Shown: positions 9,851-20,816, numbered from the stretch's first letter. The stretch is 64,000 nt of DNA from Saturnia japonica (GCA_033032175.1 CM065318.1:124001-188000), one strand, 5' to 3'. A program made the numbers and translations. Notes: generated by a model from the sequence alone, not told the origin.

Positions 9851-10630
9851 AGGGGTGTCGAATTATATCTTTAAAGTTGAGACGGCTAAGCCACCCTCTC
9901 CTGCACGTGGTGCAGCCTGCTGAGTAACGAGCGAGGAAATGCCGATAGCGGGGTGGTGGGACTGCACAGTCCGACGTGACAACCATGCATGTGGTGAAAA
10001 GTTCACAAATTATATCAGCGCTGTTTACAGAGCCAGCCGTTGTTACTGCATGCAGCGGTGGTGCGGAGGTGTGATGGTACAGTGCGCACGGTGGGTGTGT
10101 CACTCGCGTGCATGTGCGTTCGATTCCACCGCGAGGCGCGTCTTACCTACACTTGTACTAATTAGATGCTACAATAATAATAAAATTTTCACCAGACGCC
10201 GATAATGATTGAACAAAATAAAAACGACAGGCGACGAGTATTTACAATAAATAATTTATTATAAATATTTATGAAAACACTAAACTGTGGCACAAACAGA
10301 ATAAAACAAAGTATGTAATATATAATTAAACAATTACTTAAGTACTTGGTTATTGCTTATTCACTGATATACCTACACGTTCAATTTTTATAGAAAACGA
10401 GATTCCATTCAAAATAAGTGGGGACATCCGCGATAAGCCGCGCCTCGCCGCACGTCCGCGTCATGGTTTCCACTCGACAACTTTACAACTATAAATTATT
10501 TAAATAGTATCCTTTTGAGCCACTTTAAGTATATTTTCATGAGTCACCAAGGTCCTGTGTCCGATGTCTTTGGCATATTATTCTCACTGTTTGAAATTCA
10601 TTTACAAGTTGCCTACAAAACATTTCAAAA
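9851..10630. other. Non-coding region downstream of secreted gene 1
   Basis: A GC-richer island (9880-10140) includes GTGCGTTCGATTCC, which resembles a tRNA B box, so it may be an old tRNA-derived SINE, but no A box or copy is clear. The rest is AT-rich and would include the 3' untranslated region of the minus-strand gene at 10634-10900. Confidence 0.35.
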
Positions 10631-10633
10631 TCA

Positions 10634-10900
10634 TCAGAAATTTACAGCGTTCGGGTTAGATCCATTTTCAGTTGGCAATAAACTAAACTCGTATATTTGA
10701 GGGCGACACGTGTTATTCTTGGGATCCGAGCATGGCGCTTTCACTATGAACAGATTTCTCTTAGGCGGACCCATCTTGTACGGAATTGTATCGTCTGTCG
10801 ATCTAATCCTCGTATTGGAAGTAAAGGGCGCAGCGCGTGACACGGAGCAGCCGAGCAGCAGCGGCAGCAGCACGAGGCAGACAAGGGCGAGACACCGCAT
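10634..10900 (-). CDS. Small secreted protein, function unknown (gene 1)
   Basis: An 88-residue protein starting MRCLALVCLVLLPLLLGC, a strong signal peptide with likely cleavage near residue 23-24 (SRA/AP). The mature part (~65 residues) has two cysteines (APCSDPKNNTCRP), a basic PPKRN segment that could be a processing site, and two possible N-glycosylation sites (NNT, NGS). The frame continues upstream to 10951, but I chose the ATG at 10900 because it starts the signal peptide and an upstream TATA box fits. Single exon as seen, ending TGA. No family recognised; size and architecture suit a secreted peptide or cuticle/haemolymph factor. A spliced extension cannot be excluded. Confidence 0.6.
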   Translation of the reverse strand: MRCLALVCLVLLPLLLGCSVSRAAPFTSNTRIRSTDDTIPYKMGPPKRNLFIVKAPCSDPKNNTCRPQIYEFSLLPTENGSNPNAVNF

Positions 10901-10955
10901 GGTTGCCGAGGCGCGAGACCGACTCGAGTGGTTTCCCTGCGCGCCGCACACCTTG

Positions 10956-10963
10956 TATTTATA
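10956..10963 (-). promoter_or_regulatory. TATA box of secreted gene 1
   Basis: TATAAATA on the minus strand, 56-63 bases before the ATG at 10900. It would place transcription start ~30 bases downstream and leave a short 5' leader. Confidence 0.6.
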
Positions 10964-10966
10964 CGC

Positions 10967-11560
10967 GAGCTCATATCGCAGTTCCCGCGCGACGCGACGC
11001 CCTGATCTTGCAGATAAACTGGATATTGTTTTTCCCTTTCGTTTTTCGATACTTTAACAAATGTGCACACATACGAAGGTCCCCTCTAAACATACTCGTA
11101 CGTAACAGCGGTACCTGTGCGGCGGCGTTTAAACAATTTGATAAGATTGATCGCATCAATCCAGTGATGTAAGACACACAGAGGATGTATTGAGGATCTC
11201 TAACATAAGCAGTTGTAAACAAAAATATGAAATATATGTATAACAAGTATTTACTTGCTTAACTAGTATTATGAACAACATATTATTACGTGTCGGTCGG
11301 GGATAAAGTATTTTCGCATAACGTACGTGTAAACTTCTTATAAAGTTTTTTTAGCTGTACTATTTGTATCTGGCTGGTTTGGTAACATTAAAATGGTTAC
11401 ATTTAATATAAAAAAAAAATATATAAAAAAATAAAGGTGTTTCCCGCTATTTTTCATTTATTTTTCTTTCTGTAAAAATAAATTAGTCTAATGAAGAAAT
11501 TCGATACATTTTAAAATGTTATTACAAAAAAAGCAAAAATGCGAATCAAGCAGAAAAAAA
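10967..11560. other. Upstream region of gene 1, no gene seen
   Basis: AT-rich DNA between the promoter of secreted gene 1 and the mariner remnant. Open frames here are short and have no recognisable motif. Confidence 0.5.
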
Positions 11561-11564
11561 AAAA

Positions 11565-12440
11565 TTGTGATGTTTGTGTGACCTTATGTAGTGTTGGTTC
11601 AAACGTTTTCAGTCCGGAAATTTTGATGTTAAAAATGCACCTCGCTCTGGTCGCCCTGTTACGAATAAAATGGACGCTATTTTTCAAAAAGCGTAGCAAG
11701 ATCAGCATATCAGTAGTTATAATGTAGGTAGCTGAAGAACTGGAAATTGACAAAATAATTTTTTTAACCCATTTGAAGAAATCTGGCTATACGAAAAAGC
11801 TCGATATTTGGGAGCCACACGAACTCACTGAAAGAGACCAAATGAATCGTGTACTCATTTGCGATTCATTATTAAGACGCAATGAAACCGAGCCGTTTTT
11901 GAATAGATTGATAACTGGCGATGAAAAGTGGATCACGTACGACAAGAACGTGCGAAAAAGGTCGTGGTCTAAGGTCGGCCAGGCTTCAAAGACCTATTCT
12001 AAACCTGGGCTAACTCGAAATAAGGTGATGCTGTGTGTATGGTGGGCCTGGAAGGGCATTGTTCATTATGAGCTTTTTCCGCCCGGCAAAACCATCGATT
12101 CGGATCTCTACTGCCAACAACTGATAAGATTAAAGGAAGCAGTTGAGAGAAAGCGGCCGAAATTGATCAACAAGAAGTATGGGTCTTTCATCACGGTAAC
12201 CCAAGACCACACACAAATTTAGGCACTCAGCAAAAATTAAGAGAGTTTGGCTGGGAGGTGTTAGTGGATCCACCATATAGCCCTGACCTTGCACCTTCAG
12301 ATTTTCACCTATTTCAGTCTCTTTAGGTTCTGTAAGGTTAACATCAAGAGAGGACTGCCAAAACTATTTGTCGCATTTTTACAAAGTTTATACAGCAACG
12401 AGATCATGTCTCTACCTCCGAAATAGCAGAAAATCATCGA
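11565..12440 (+). pseudogene. Mariner transposase remnant 1
   Basis: A broken Tc1/mariner-superfamily transposase. Upstream, frame-shifted pieces recall the DNA-binding half (NFDVKNAPRSGRPVTNKMDA near 11620-11680). The main frame (11773-12222) contains LITGDEKWITYD with the first catalytic Asp, then VMLCVWWAWKGIVHYELFPPG and DSDLYCQQL. The second Asp is in TQDHTQI, where the usual NARP residues after the Asp are deleted and the frame is lost. PPYSPDLAPSDFHLF with the third Asp follows at ~12270-12315. Several frameshifts and stops make it inactive. Terminal inverted repeats were not located. Confidence 0.88.
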
Positions 12441-12444
12441 ACAA

Positions 12445-13018
12445 AATGGCACATATATACTGTAAATAAACTTAAAAAAAAATGTCTTAAGTTTTCATAT
12501 AAAAATGCGCAGAAACTATTTCTCTGACCTATTATAATATAATATATTTAGTTCAGTGCCAATGTTAATGCTTGTCGTTCAAAATGTAACAATGTTAATT
12601 AAATTAATTTTCTGTTATTTATATTAGTATTAATTTAAATTACTATTTTTTATTAGTTGTTTTTCATAGGTTGTAATAACTTAGTTTATTTTATTTTTAA
12701 ATTACATTTGCTTTACTTTATGTTATCAATGTAATGGGCGCCTATAATAGGTTCGCTTAGATGTATTAGACTTAGAATTGATTGTAAAAATAGCTCAAGT
12801 AAAATATGCGCGCTTGTGGCGCTTCTTTCATAAATCAATGAATTGTAATATTATAAGGTGAGTGATAGCGTTTACGTCATACGGCGCCGCGTCGCGCTGT
12901 TGCGCCGTATTTCCCATGTGACTGTTTTTGACATTTCCTTAACGAAATCGAATTTGTAAGTTCATGGAGCGCGGTCATCTGTGGACAGTTTTCACTTGGG
13001 GAATTTCTTATTTGTAAC
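12445..13018. other. AT-rich intergenic DNA
   Basis: Nothing recognised apart from the decayed 3' edge of the mariner and a GC-rich patch near 12885-12915 with repeated GCGCCG words. Confidence 0.5.
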
Positions 13019-13573
13019 TAGCTGGTACCCGCGACTTCGTTTGCGTATTATTGGATATACACAAATCACGCCTATTTCCCAACGGGGTAGGCAGAGACCA
13101 CGTTCTTCCACCTGCTACGATCCTGGCATACCTCTTTCGCTTCTTCGACATTCATTAATCTTTTGATACATGCTCGTCGGTTTAGAGTACTCTTGACCTT
13201 ACCTTTCTTCAGAACGTCTCTGATTTGATCAATAAATGTTCGTCAAGGCCTTCCTCTTCCAGCGATTCCTTTCACACTCGCATCATAAATTTGTTTAGTC
13301 ATTCTTCTTTCATTCATCCTCTCAACATGCCCAAAACCATTAAAGCATCTCTTTCTCAATCCGTGTGACTATATCTTCTTTCACACCACAAAGCTCTCTT
13401 ATCACACTATTTCTTATCCTGTCACTCAATTTCACTCCTAACATACCTCTTAGCGCTTTCATTTCTACTGCAATTATTTTATTTTCATGATTTTTCTGCC
13501 ACACCCAGATTTCACTTCCGTACATGAGTGTTGGAACCAACACTCCTGTATGCACAGCTAAACGAGCTTTCAT
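13019..13573 (-). pseudogene. RTE-like LINE, ORF2 C-terminal fragment and 3' end
   Basis: The minus-strand frame 13573-13340 reads AVHTGVLVPTLMYGSEIWVW...NKIIAVEMKALRGMLGV...VIRELCGV. This is the conserved segment after the reverse transcriptase palm in RTE-type LINEs of insects. Frame-shifted coding (ERMNERR/MTKQIYD, GRGRP-like, VCQDRSRW) continues to ~13100. It ends with a tail, CTCTGCCTACCCCGTTGGG (minus strand, ~13080-13098), also seen in the SINEs of this window. A further repeat end (GAAGTCGCGGGTACCAGCTAGT) abuts at 13019. The N-terminal parts are absent. Confidence 0.8.
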
Positions 13574-13589
13574 AGAAATCCTCTAGCTG

Positions 13590-14270
13590 CTAAAGGAGCG
13601 TATATGCACGACACGACAAAGCAAAAGAAAATCATACATGGGTTTATCACTGTTTGTATGGTATTGTCATTATATGCCAATATGAATACAACAAATTAAC
13701 CGTCCCAATAAAACTTATAACATTATAAACAACAAACATACAAACTTTAAATTTATTATATTTGTAGGACAACACTGGTTAAACTATGACTTTTACCGGG
13801 ATAAAAAAATACCCTATGTGTAATAGAATATCTGTGTGCTAAATTTCATTCAAATCCGTTCAGCCGTTTTCGCGTGGTTGAGTAACAAACATCCAAACTC
13901 TATCATTAAAAATATCTTCGGAGATTTCCCTCTACTTGGAGAAGCCTGACCGGTGGTATATCTCCATCCTGCAGAAGATCGCAGCCTAATGACTTTGTGC
14001 TGGGTTTCCAGAGCTCCTTCGTTCACGGCGGCTGTCGCTTGCGATCCTATCAAGTGTACGCTCGCGCTCTACCAATACCCCTGAGATAATATTTTTAAGA
14101 ACAATTATGTAAAACTAGATGCTTATAATAATGTTATTGTGTAAGGTGAGTTCTCGAACAATAACTCTACTGTATTCTAGAGCTGAGTGATTGCATCACT
14201 AAACAAGTTTCAGTTCGCTCAACATGATTTTGGAAAATCCTAACTTTAATTATAAAATGAACGGCAGCCG
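13590..14270. repeat. Interspersed repeat, unclassified
   Basis: Around 13800-13910 it holds phrases typical of lepidopteran interspersed repeats (TTTCATTCAAATCCGTTCAG then CCGTTTTCGCGTGGTTGAG). A GC-richer block (13920-14070) follows with no recognised gene. Confidence 0.4.
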
Positions 14271-14271
14271 G

Positions 14272-14343
14272 CAGCGCCGCCTCGCGCCGCGCCTCCTCGC
14301 GCATCCTCGCGCCTCCTCGCGCCTCCTCGGGCCTCCTCGCGCA
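14272..14343. repeat. GC-rich minisatellite, CCTCGCGC units
   Basis: Roughly nine imperfect copies of an 8-9-base unit built on CCTCGCGC, standing out from AT-rich surroundings. Confidence 0.75.
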
Positions 14344-14367
14344 GTATCTACTCGCAACACTTTGCTG

Positions 14368-15032
14368 TTTATCTATCTATACAATTAATAAAATTGAAGT
14401 GTCTGTTTGTAATGCCAAAATAACAACTTTTTACTAAATGCATAATTATGTTAGTTATTATAACAATTACCTATATAACAAAGCCTAATTCTTAAATTCT
14501 GTCTGTTTGTTCCGGGTAATTTCCGAAAGGGTTGGACAGATTTTTACGGGTCTTTCATTAGTAGATAACTGATGTTATAAGGAGTGACTTAGGCTACTTT
14601 TATTTTAGATGAATAATTAAAATTCCGCGCAAATTAAAACATAATTGTAGCGGTGAATTAATTGAGGCGCATAAATAATTATGGCTTACGCTGAGGCTGA
14701 GTAAATACCATCACGCCTGTATTCTCCGAAGGGATGGCAGACATGTACTTGATGTACACCCACAGTTCGCCGAGTATATTTTAGGTCCCATATAATAGGG
14801 GGCGAGCCTATTGCCATTAATCGGGCACGAAACCAAACTCCGAGCTGCTACTGAGAATTTCACAGGAAAAAACCCAATAACACTTTTCTCGACCAGGGAT
14901 TCGAATCCAGGACCTCGTTCATAGCAGTCGCGCGGGAGAGTGGGTAGCGCGATTCGCGCGTGTAGGTACCCGATCGACGGCATGGTGTAGTCGACGCAAG
15001 CGAAGCCGTGGGCACAGCCACTACATAATATA
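14368..15032 (+). repeat. Interspersed repeat family C, copy 1, split by a SINE
   Basis: Matches the repeat at 25946-26456 and, inverted, 48622-49145 from its start (ATACAATTAATAAAATTGAAG) to ~14702, then resumes at ~14990 with GACGCAAGCGAAGCCGTGGG and ACAGCCACTA. The gap is filled by a SINE. No coding capacity seen. Confidence 0.7.
14703..14990 (-). mobile_element. tRNA-derived SINE, copy 1
   Basis: Minus-strand copy of the SINE also at 30757-31015 (minus) and 60835-61095 (plus). Its head carries a B-box-like GGATTCGAATCCC, the body has GGAGTTTGGTTTCGTGCCCG, and it ends near a tail CTTCGGAGAATACAGGCGTG that resembles the RTE-like LINE end at 13060-13098. It is inserted inside a family C repeat. 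Confidence 0.75.
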
Positions 15033-16025
15033 AACTGAGTTATTTCTTAGAAAATGTACGGTACGTGACATGGCAGTTGCGAGCGCGGCCGCTGTACGAC
15101 ATTGAGGTAGTTTACAAACACCATCATATTTGTATACCTACATATAGTATATCTTCGAGAGCATAGTATAGGCTATGCAGGTAGGTGGTAATGTCCCAGA
15201 ATGCATTGGGAAAGCCCCACCGCGACCGCGCCTCACGCAACGCAACGAGAACGTCATGCCATGCGCCATGCAACCTCGCCTCAACCACACCGCGCCGGTA
15301 CATGGCGATCTATACCATATTATATATTATCTACACATATAATAAATCTGTACACGTGGTGCTTCTGTATAACAAATTCATTTCACAGAAACAGTCAGCG
15401 TGTTAAAGGGTATCCAGCAGAACCCATTTCTATCGTTATTGGAATTTTTGTCTGTATGTTTGTTTGTCTGTTTGTCTGCGGGGTTGTGCACGTATCACAC
15501 AAATATTGTTCGTAATCCGGAGTAACATAGAGTTTTTGTTTGATTGCAATCGGTTCAGTATATCCAAAGAAATGTGAATTTGAACTGTTCAAGAAAAACA
15601 TATCATTAGGTGATTAGGTATGATAGTCTATAAAGAATACATGTGACAGCATTATTTAACATGAAATCATTATGTTAAACATACATTCATTTAATTTTGA
15701 TTAACACTTGCCGTTATGGCAGACAAACGGCATATTTTTCCGACTTGGTTCTCATATGGTCTCTAATACTCATTACAATAAAACTCAATAAAAATTAGAC
15801 AACATATAACCATCAGGAATAATCTAGTTTTCTGTTAGTTACTTAGTAGTGTAGTGAATTTTTTTTTTAGAATCGGGTCAGTATATCCAGAGATTACTCC
15901 TTACATACAAACTCACAAACTTTACGGTATAAATGTTATTTTAATAGTATAACTCCGTGCTAGATGTATATCGGCGATATGTATGCGACGTTTTTTTTCT
16001 GAATCGCGGTGTCAAGATTTTCTGC
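15033..16025. other. Intergenic DNA with a short TTTGTCTG repeat
   Basis: No gene recognised. A short microsatellite-like run (GTTTGTTTGTCTGTTTGTCTG type) lies at ~15455-15478, and lepidopteran repeat phrases occur nearby (TTCTATCGTTATTGG). Confidence 0.45.
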
Positions 16026-16044
16026 AAAAGAATCACCATCACAC

Positions 16045-16140
16045 AGGTTTCTTCTCTACACGGAGGCAAGTCCGAAGGAGCTGCGGAAGAAGTAACGGCT
16101 TCAGGCTCAAGGCTAATAGTGTAGTCAGGTCTAAGAAAAA
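16045..16140 (+). mobile_element. Short Jockey-type 3' tail remnant
   Basis: GCAAGTCCGAAGGAGCTGCG through ...AAGGCTAATAGTGTAGTCAG and TCTAAGAAAAAAA is a diverged match to the last ~90 bases of the Jockey copies. It is older than the copies at 1-7680. Confidence 0.6.
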
Positions 16141-16465
16141 AATCCCCTGTACGTCGTTTGTATTTTCTTGGGCGTCTTTGTCTTTTGAAATTCGAACTGC
16201 ATTGAATTTAGATTATTTTTGCATTTGAAATTTCAATTTGTTTCGTTTGTTCTTTTCTTTAAATTGTTTGTTTTATCGATCTTCTCGAATAACTAGAGTT
16301 TTTTCAAATAAAACTTAGTACATCCGGATCCGATGTACTACGTCCGACGTCGTTGATTTCATTCGATCAAGTCGAGTCGATTTCATTGATACAAATAAAA
16401 TATTTGATTATTGATATGAAATTGAACTAATTTGATATTTTATTTAAAAAATTATTGAATATCTT

Positions 16466-17053
16466 TTGAAAATACATTCAAGAAAAAAATCAAACCTTTC
16501 GCAATCTAGCCGAAATAGTAGAAGGATGAGACTAATTAGATCTCAAGAGTCAGAGGAAGATCATGAAGTGAGGCTAAATCCGGTAACACGGAAAGCCAAG
16601 ACTCGCACCTCTGAAACGGCTACCCAGCGTGAGTCCAGACGCAGAATACACCGTGCACGTCCGGCAGCTTCTCGGTCACACGAGAGCACAGAGGAACGTG
16701 AAGTACGGTTATCGGCTGACCGTGACCGCCACGCACTGTCACGTGAGCCCGAGACTTTTACTGAAAGGGAGTCACGCCTGAGTATGCAAAGTATTCGGAC
16801 AACAACTTTATGCTCACAAGAGAACATAGCAGAACGCGAAGCATGGTTAAGAGCTGACCGAGAGCGCCACGCATTGTCACGCGAATCCGAGACTTTTACT
16901 GAAATGGAGTTACGCCTGAGTATGCAAAGTATTCGGACAGGAACTTTGCGCTCTCAAGAGAGTATTGATGAACGAGAAGCGTGGTTATCGTATGCCCGAG
17001 AGCAGTATGCATTACCATGTGAGTCCGAATCTTTTTCAGAGAGAGAACGATGA
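16466..17053 (+). pseudogene. Helitron protein N-terminal charged repeat region
   Basis: 195 residues rich in Arg, Glu and Ser, built from tandem 46-residue units (138 bp) that begin LSADRDRHALSREPETFTER and LRADRERHALSRESETFTEM, with a third partial unit (YAREQYALPCESESFSERER). Such Arg/Glu-rich repeats are typical of the N-terminus of insect Helitron proteins and probably form helices that contact nucleic acid. The TGA ending the frame at 17051 is followed in the same frame by LVSARYNYASIRLDDEG, so it is a nonsense mutation rather than a natural end. Confidence 0.8.
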
Positions 17054-17056
17054 TTA

Positions 17057-17767
17057 GTGTCGGCCAGATATAACTACGCAAGCATACGGTTAGATGATGA
17101 AGGGTATTTAGCTTCCGAAAGGGAAAGAATAGACGTAGTGCGACGCGCAGAACAGCGTCAAGCTCACCTAGGGGCTGATCGCGCTCGATACTATGTGAAC
17201 AGAATTATAACTGACAACGTTGATGATTCTCTGGAAAATGATGGTACAAATATTATTTTACCTTTGGTCAATATGGAAAAAGCCGGTTTTACTTATTCGT
17301 CTACAATTAACCACGCTGACTTCGCCTCTGTGGGTAGTATGACCGAAATTTGTAATTTTTGTGATGCTCTAAAATGGAGGAAAGAGGCAAAAGGAATGTG
17401 CTGTTCAAGTGGAAAAGTTTTCATTACAAATTTTCAAGATCCCCTAAACCTTATTAAAACTCTTCTTAATGGCGATCACCCCCAATCTAAACATTTTTTA
17501 GATAATATCCGCTCATATAACTGTGCATTCCAAATGACATCTTTTGGAGGAAAACAAATAACTGAGGGACCATTCATGCCAACCTTCAAAGTTCAAGGTC
17601 AAGTTTATCATCTCATCGGATCATTTCTGCCAGAAAATGAGCCCAAATTCCTTCAAATTTATTTCGTGTCTGATTACACTGAACAACTCTATGTCAGAAA
17701 TCGCCTTTTCCCCCAGCTTGACAGTGATCTTATATATCAAGACTACAAAATATGCTGCATCAAGTAA
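17057..17767 (+). pseudogene. Helitron protein, zinc-finger-like segment
   Basis: In frame with the preceding block after one stop codon. It carries EICNFCDALKWRKEAKGMCC, the CX2C...CC cluster seen before the Helitron N domain, and later YHLIGSFLPENEPKFLQIYF, also characteristic. The frame is lost near 17748 in an A-rich stretch (apparent one-base indel). The protein continues in another frame from 17752 (MLHQVNQYVHNFKAAL). Confidence 0.85.
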
Positions 17768-18624
17768 ATCAGTACGTTCACAATTTCAAAGCTGCGTTGG
17801 AGTCTATTCCACACGGCAATAACGATTTGAAAATAATCATCAGCGCAGATAGACGTCCTGTTGGTGAACACCGTGGGAGACACAACGCACCTGTCACAGA
17901 GGAAGTTGCAGTTGTTTTAGTTGACCAAGAGTGTGAGGCTTGGCGTGACATCGTGTTGCGTACTTGCGATAATCACCTGCAACGAATTTATGAAACACAC
18001 CGAGCTTACGACGCATTGCAATATCCATTAATATATTGTCATGGCGAAGATGGATACAATTTCGGACTCTACCAAGTTAACACTACTACCAGAATAACAA
18101 ATTTTAATAAAAAAATATCGGCTCTGCAATATTATTCATATCTTTTGCATTTAAGGCGTAATCGTTTCGTCTATTTGCAAAGATTTCGTGGTTTGTTTAG
18201 CCAATTTATTGTAGACATGTATGCAACAATAGAAACAGAACGTTTAGTGTACATTCGTAGTAATCAGCAGCGTTTACGCGCTGAAGAATACGTGCATTTA
18301 CGGGCCGCTATGCAATCGGATAACAACGTTGACAACTTGGGGGGATTGGTCATCTTGCCATCCAGTTTTATAGGTGGTCTCCGATATATGCATGAAAAAA
18401 CGCAAGATGCTTTTTGCTCCGTCTGTAAATACGGCCGGCCAGACCTTTTCATAACGTTCACGATGAATCCAAAATGGCCCGAAATTTGTCAGGAACTGCT
18501 TCCAAGACAGGGGTCATACGACAGGCACGACATAATTGCCAGAGTGTTTCACTTGAAACTTAAAGTTATGATTAATCTTCTTACAAAAAATAAAGTTTTC
18601 GGTTCATCTCTTTGTTTCATGTAG
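17752..18624 (+). pseudogene. Helitron-like N domain
   Basis: 290 residues matching the Helitron-like N-terminal domain: HQVNQYVHNFKAALE, YDALQYPLIYCHGEDGYNFG, RRNRFVYLQRFRGLFSQFIVD, LPSSFIGGLRYMHEKTQDAF and GRPDLFITFTMNPKWPEI. It ends in LTKNKVFGSSLCFM, after which the frame is shifted and the Rep catalytic motif is read in another frame. Confidence 0.9.
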
Positions 18625-18628
18625 TGTC

Positions 18629-18700
18629 GAGTCGCAAAAGCGTGGCTTGTTCGACGCCCAAATTCTCCTGTGGCTAGAAGAGAAAATTCACTCTGTTGAC
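18629..18700 (+). pseudogene. Helitron Rep HUH site, both catalytic histidines lost
   Basis: Read in the shifted frame, 18629 onward gives ESQKRGLFDAQILLWLEE. Active Helitrons normally read close to EWQKRGLPHAHILLWL. At 18650-18661 the codons are TTC GAC GCC CAA, so Pro-His-Ala-His has become Phe-Asp-Ala-Gln. The metal-binding HUH pair needed for single-strand nicking is gone. Downstream, a deletion joins HSVDSIIS to the VHGPCG motif at ~18711. Confidence 0.85.
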
Positions 18701-18710
18701 AGTATCATAA

Positions 18711-19754
18711 GTGGTTCACGGACCATGTGGCGTTTTGAATAGAGAATCACCATGTATTCGAGATGGTCAGTGTTCAAAAAGGTACACTAGAGCACTTTTG
18801 GAACAAACTATATCAGGAGAAAATGGGTATACATTGTATCGACAAAGATCATCTTTGCTATGTGGTTTTACAGCTACTATCAGGTTCCGTGGAAAAGAAA
18901 TTATTTTGAATAATAGATGGCCAGTATTATCTAAAACATTTCAAGCTCACATAAATGTCGAAATGTGCAATAGCGTAAAGTCCATCAAATATATTTGCAA
19001 ATATGTTAATAAAGGAAGTGACCAAGCTATGATCGCGCTAAGGAATCACAATGATTTTGATGTTGTCACTAGATATCAATCTGGTCGATACATAAGCTCC
19101 TCGGAAGTAGTTTGGCATATTTTAAGTTTCCCAATACACGAGAGACATCCGCCGGTCATCCATCTCGATTTGCATCTTGAAGGCAGGCAACGTGTGTATT
19201 TTCAGTCTGAAAATGTGACAGAAAGATTGGAAAACCCGAGACAATCCATCTTGCTGGCATTCTTTCGCCTATGTGAAACAGATAATTTTGCGAAGTCCCT
19301 TTTGTATAATGAGGTTCCATCTTATTTCACTTACAACAAGCAGCAAGGTGTTTATAACCTTAGAAGACGTGGTACTGCTGTGGATGGTGAGCCTGGCGTT
19401 TTCAAGGAACACGTGATTGGAAGAGTGTTCACTGTGCACCCAAATAATTCAGAGTGTTACTATTTATGTCTTCTTCTTCACATAGTGCGAGGACCTTCTT
19501 TTTTTACTGAACTCCGTAAAGTGAACGATATTGAATATCCCACATACCAAGCTGCTTGCCACGTACGCCATTTATTAGATAGAGATCAGCATTGGGATGA
19601 TGCTTTAGCTGAGGCATGCGTCAGCGATAGTCCATATCGCTTGCGTCATTTGTTTGCCATCTTACTGACCTTTTGTGGATTATCAGATGCTGAGCAGTTG
19701 TGGCAGAAGTATCAAGATAAGTTTGCTGAAGATTATTTAAGATATGCACCATAA
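18711..19754 (+). pseudogene. Helitron Rep, two-tyrosine segment
   Basis: Contains VHGPCGVLN, the catalytic two-tyrosine motif KYICKYVNKG (Tyr codons at 18990-18992 and 19002-19004, both intact) and EVVWHILSFPIHERHPPVIHL, the classical order of the Helitron Rep C-terminal half. It continues through FTVHPNNSECYYLCLLLHIVRGP and LSDAEQLWQKY toward the helicase. The TAA at 19752-19754 is in frame with the next block and therefore a nonsense change. Confidence 0.9.
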
Positions 19755-19757
19755 AAC

Positions 19758-20816
19758 ATGGTTGGTGAAATGCCTGATCGAGTACGAGAAAATTGTCATA
19801 ATATATGTTTGCTAGCTATTCAAAAGATAGCCATAAGCATAGGCGGGAACTCGCTCACTCAATCCGGTCTACCCACACCGACAATCGATGGGGAACGTAT
19901 AAACAGAGAGTGCGCATCGGAGATTAGTTATGATCCCGTGGAGTTAGCAGAAACTCTGAAAAACAGCTACTCAAATTTGACAGCGGAGCAGCGTCACATA
20001 TTTGACCGAGTCTGCTGCAGTGTAGATAATGCATTGGGAGAAATCCTATTTTTAGATGCACCAGCTGGAACGGGCAAAACATTCCTTACCAAAGTTATCT
20101 TGGCTTAAATTAGGAACCAAAATAAAATTGCCCTTGCTGTCACCTCCTCAGGAATAGCGGCAACATTGTTACCTGGAGGGAAAACCGCACATGGAATGTT
20201 TAAAATCCCCATCGACTTGGAGCGCACAGAAATCCCGGTTTGGAACGTGTCACGAAATAGCGATAAGGCAAGGGTTTTACGCGATTGTGTTTTAATAATT
20301 TGGGACGAGTGCACGATGGCTAATCGCAAAGCTGTCGAAGAAGTAGACAGAACTTTGCGGGACATAAGACAACTTGACCAGCTGATGGGAGGTATTACGT
20401 TGCTTTTGTGTGTTGATTTTAGGCAGACACTCCCGATAATACTGAGAGGAACGAGAGCCGACGAAATTAGTGTCTTTCTAAAGAGCTCCATTCTATAGCG
20501 ACATGTAACATCTAGCAATTTGAGCATAAATATGCGAGCACACTTAGGAAGAAACCCAAATGCGCAGGAGTTCTCTAATTTATTATTAAAAATTGGTGAG
20601 GGCATTTACTTCATACAAGAAGATGGTAAAGTTATTTTGGGGGAGAACCTGTGCTGTTCTGTTGCTTCCCAGAGAGAACTTATTTATTCTGTGTATGATG
20701 ATCCCACAAATATCGGAAACCACGCAGCTTCTTGGCTGTGCCAACGAGCTATTTTGACCCCTCGCAACGACCACGCGACAGCAATCAATACGAAAGTACG
20801 GAATATAAATTTATAA
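19758..20816 (+). pseudogene. Helitron Pif1-like helicase
   Basis: One continuous reading frame carrying a 5'-3' helicase of the Pif1 type. It has TAEQRHIFDRV, Walker A DAPAGTGKTFLT (20055-20087), then SSGIAATLLPGGKTAHGMFKIP, Walker B LIIWDECTMANRKAVEEVD, LLCVDFRQTLPII and NMRAHLG. Two single-codon nonsense mutations break it: TAA at 20106-20108 (after KVILA) and TAG at 20496-20498 (FLKSSIL-stop-RHVTSSN), where relatives usually have Trp. The frame shifts again near 20800. Confidence 0.9.

Noticed and set aside
14272..14343. GC-rich repeat as a CpG promoter island
   Set aside because: It is a simple tandem repeat of CCTCGCGC with no adjacent gene.
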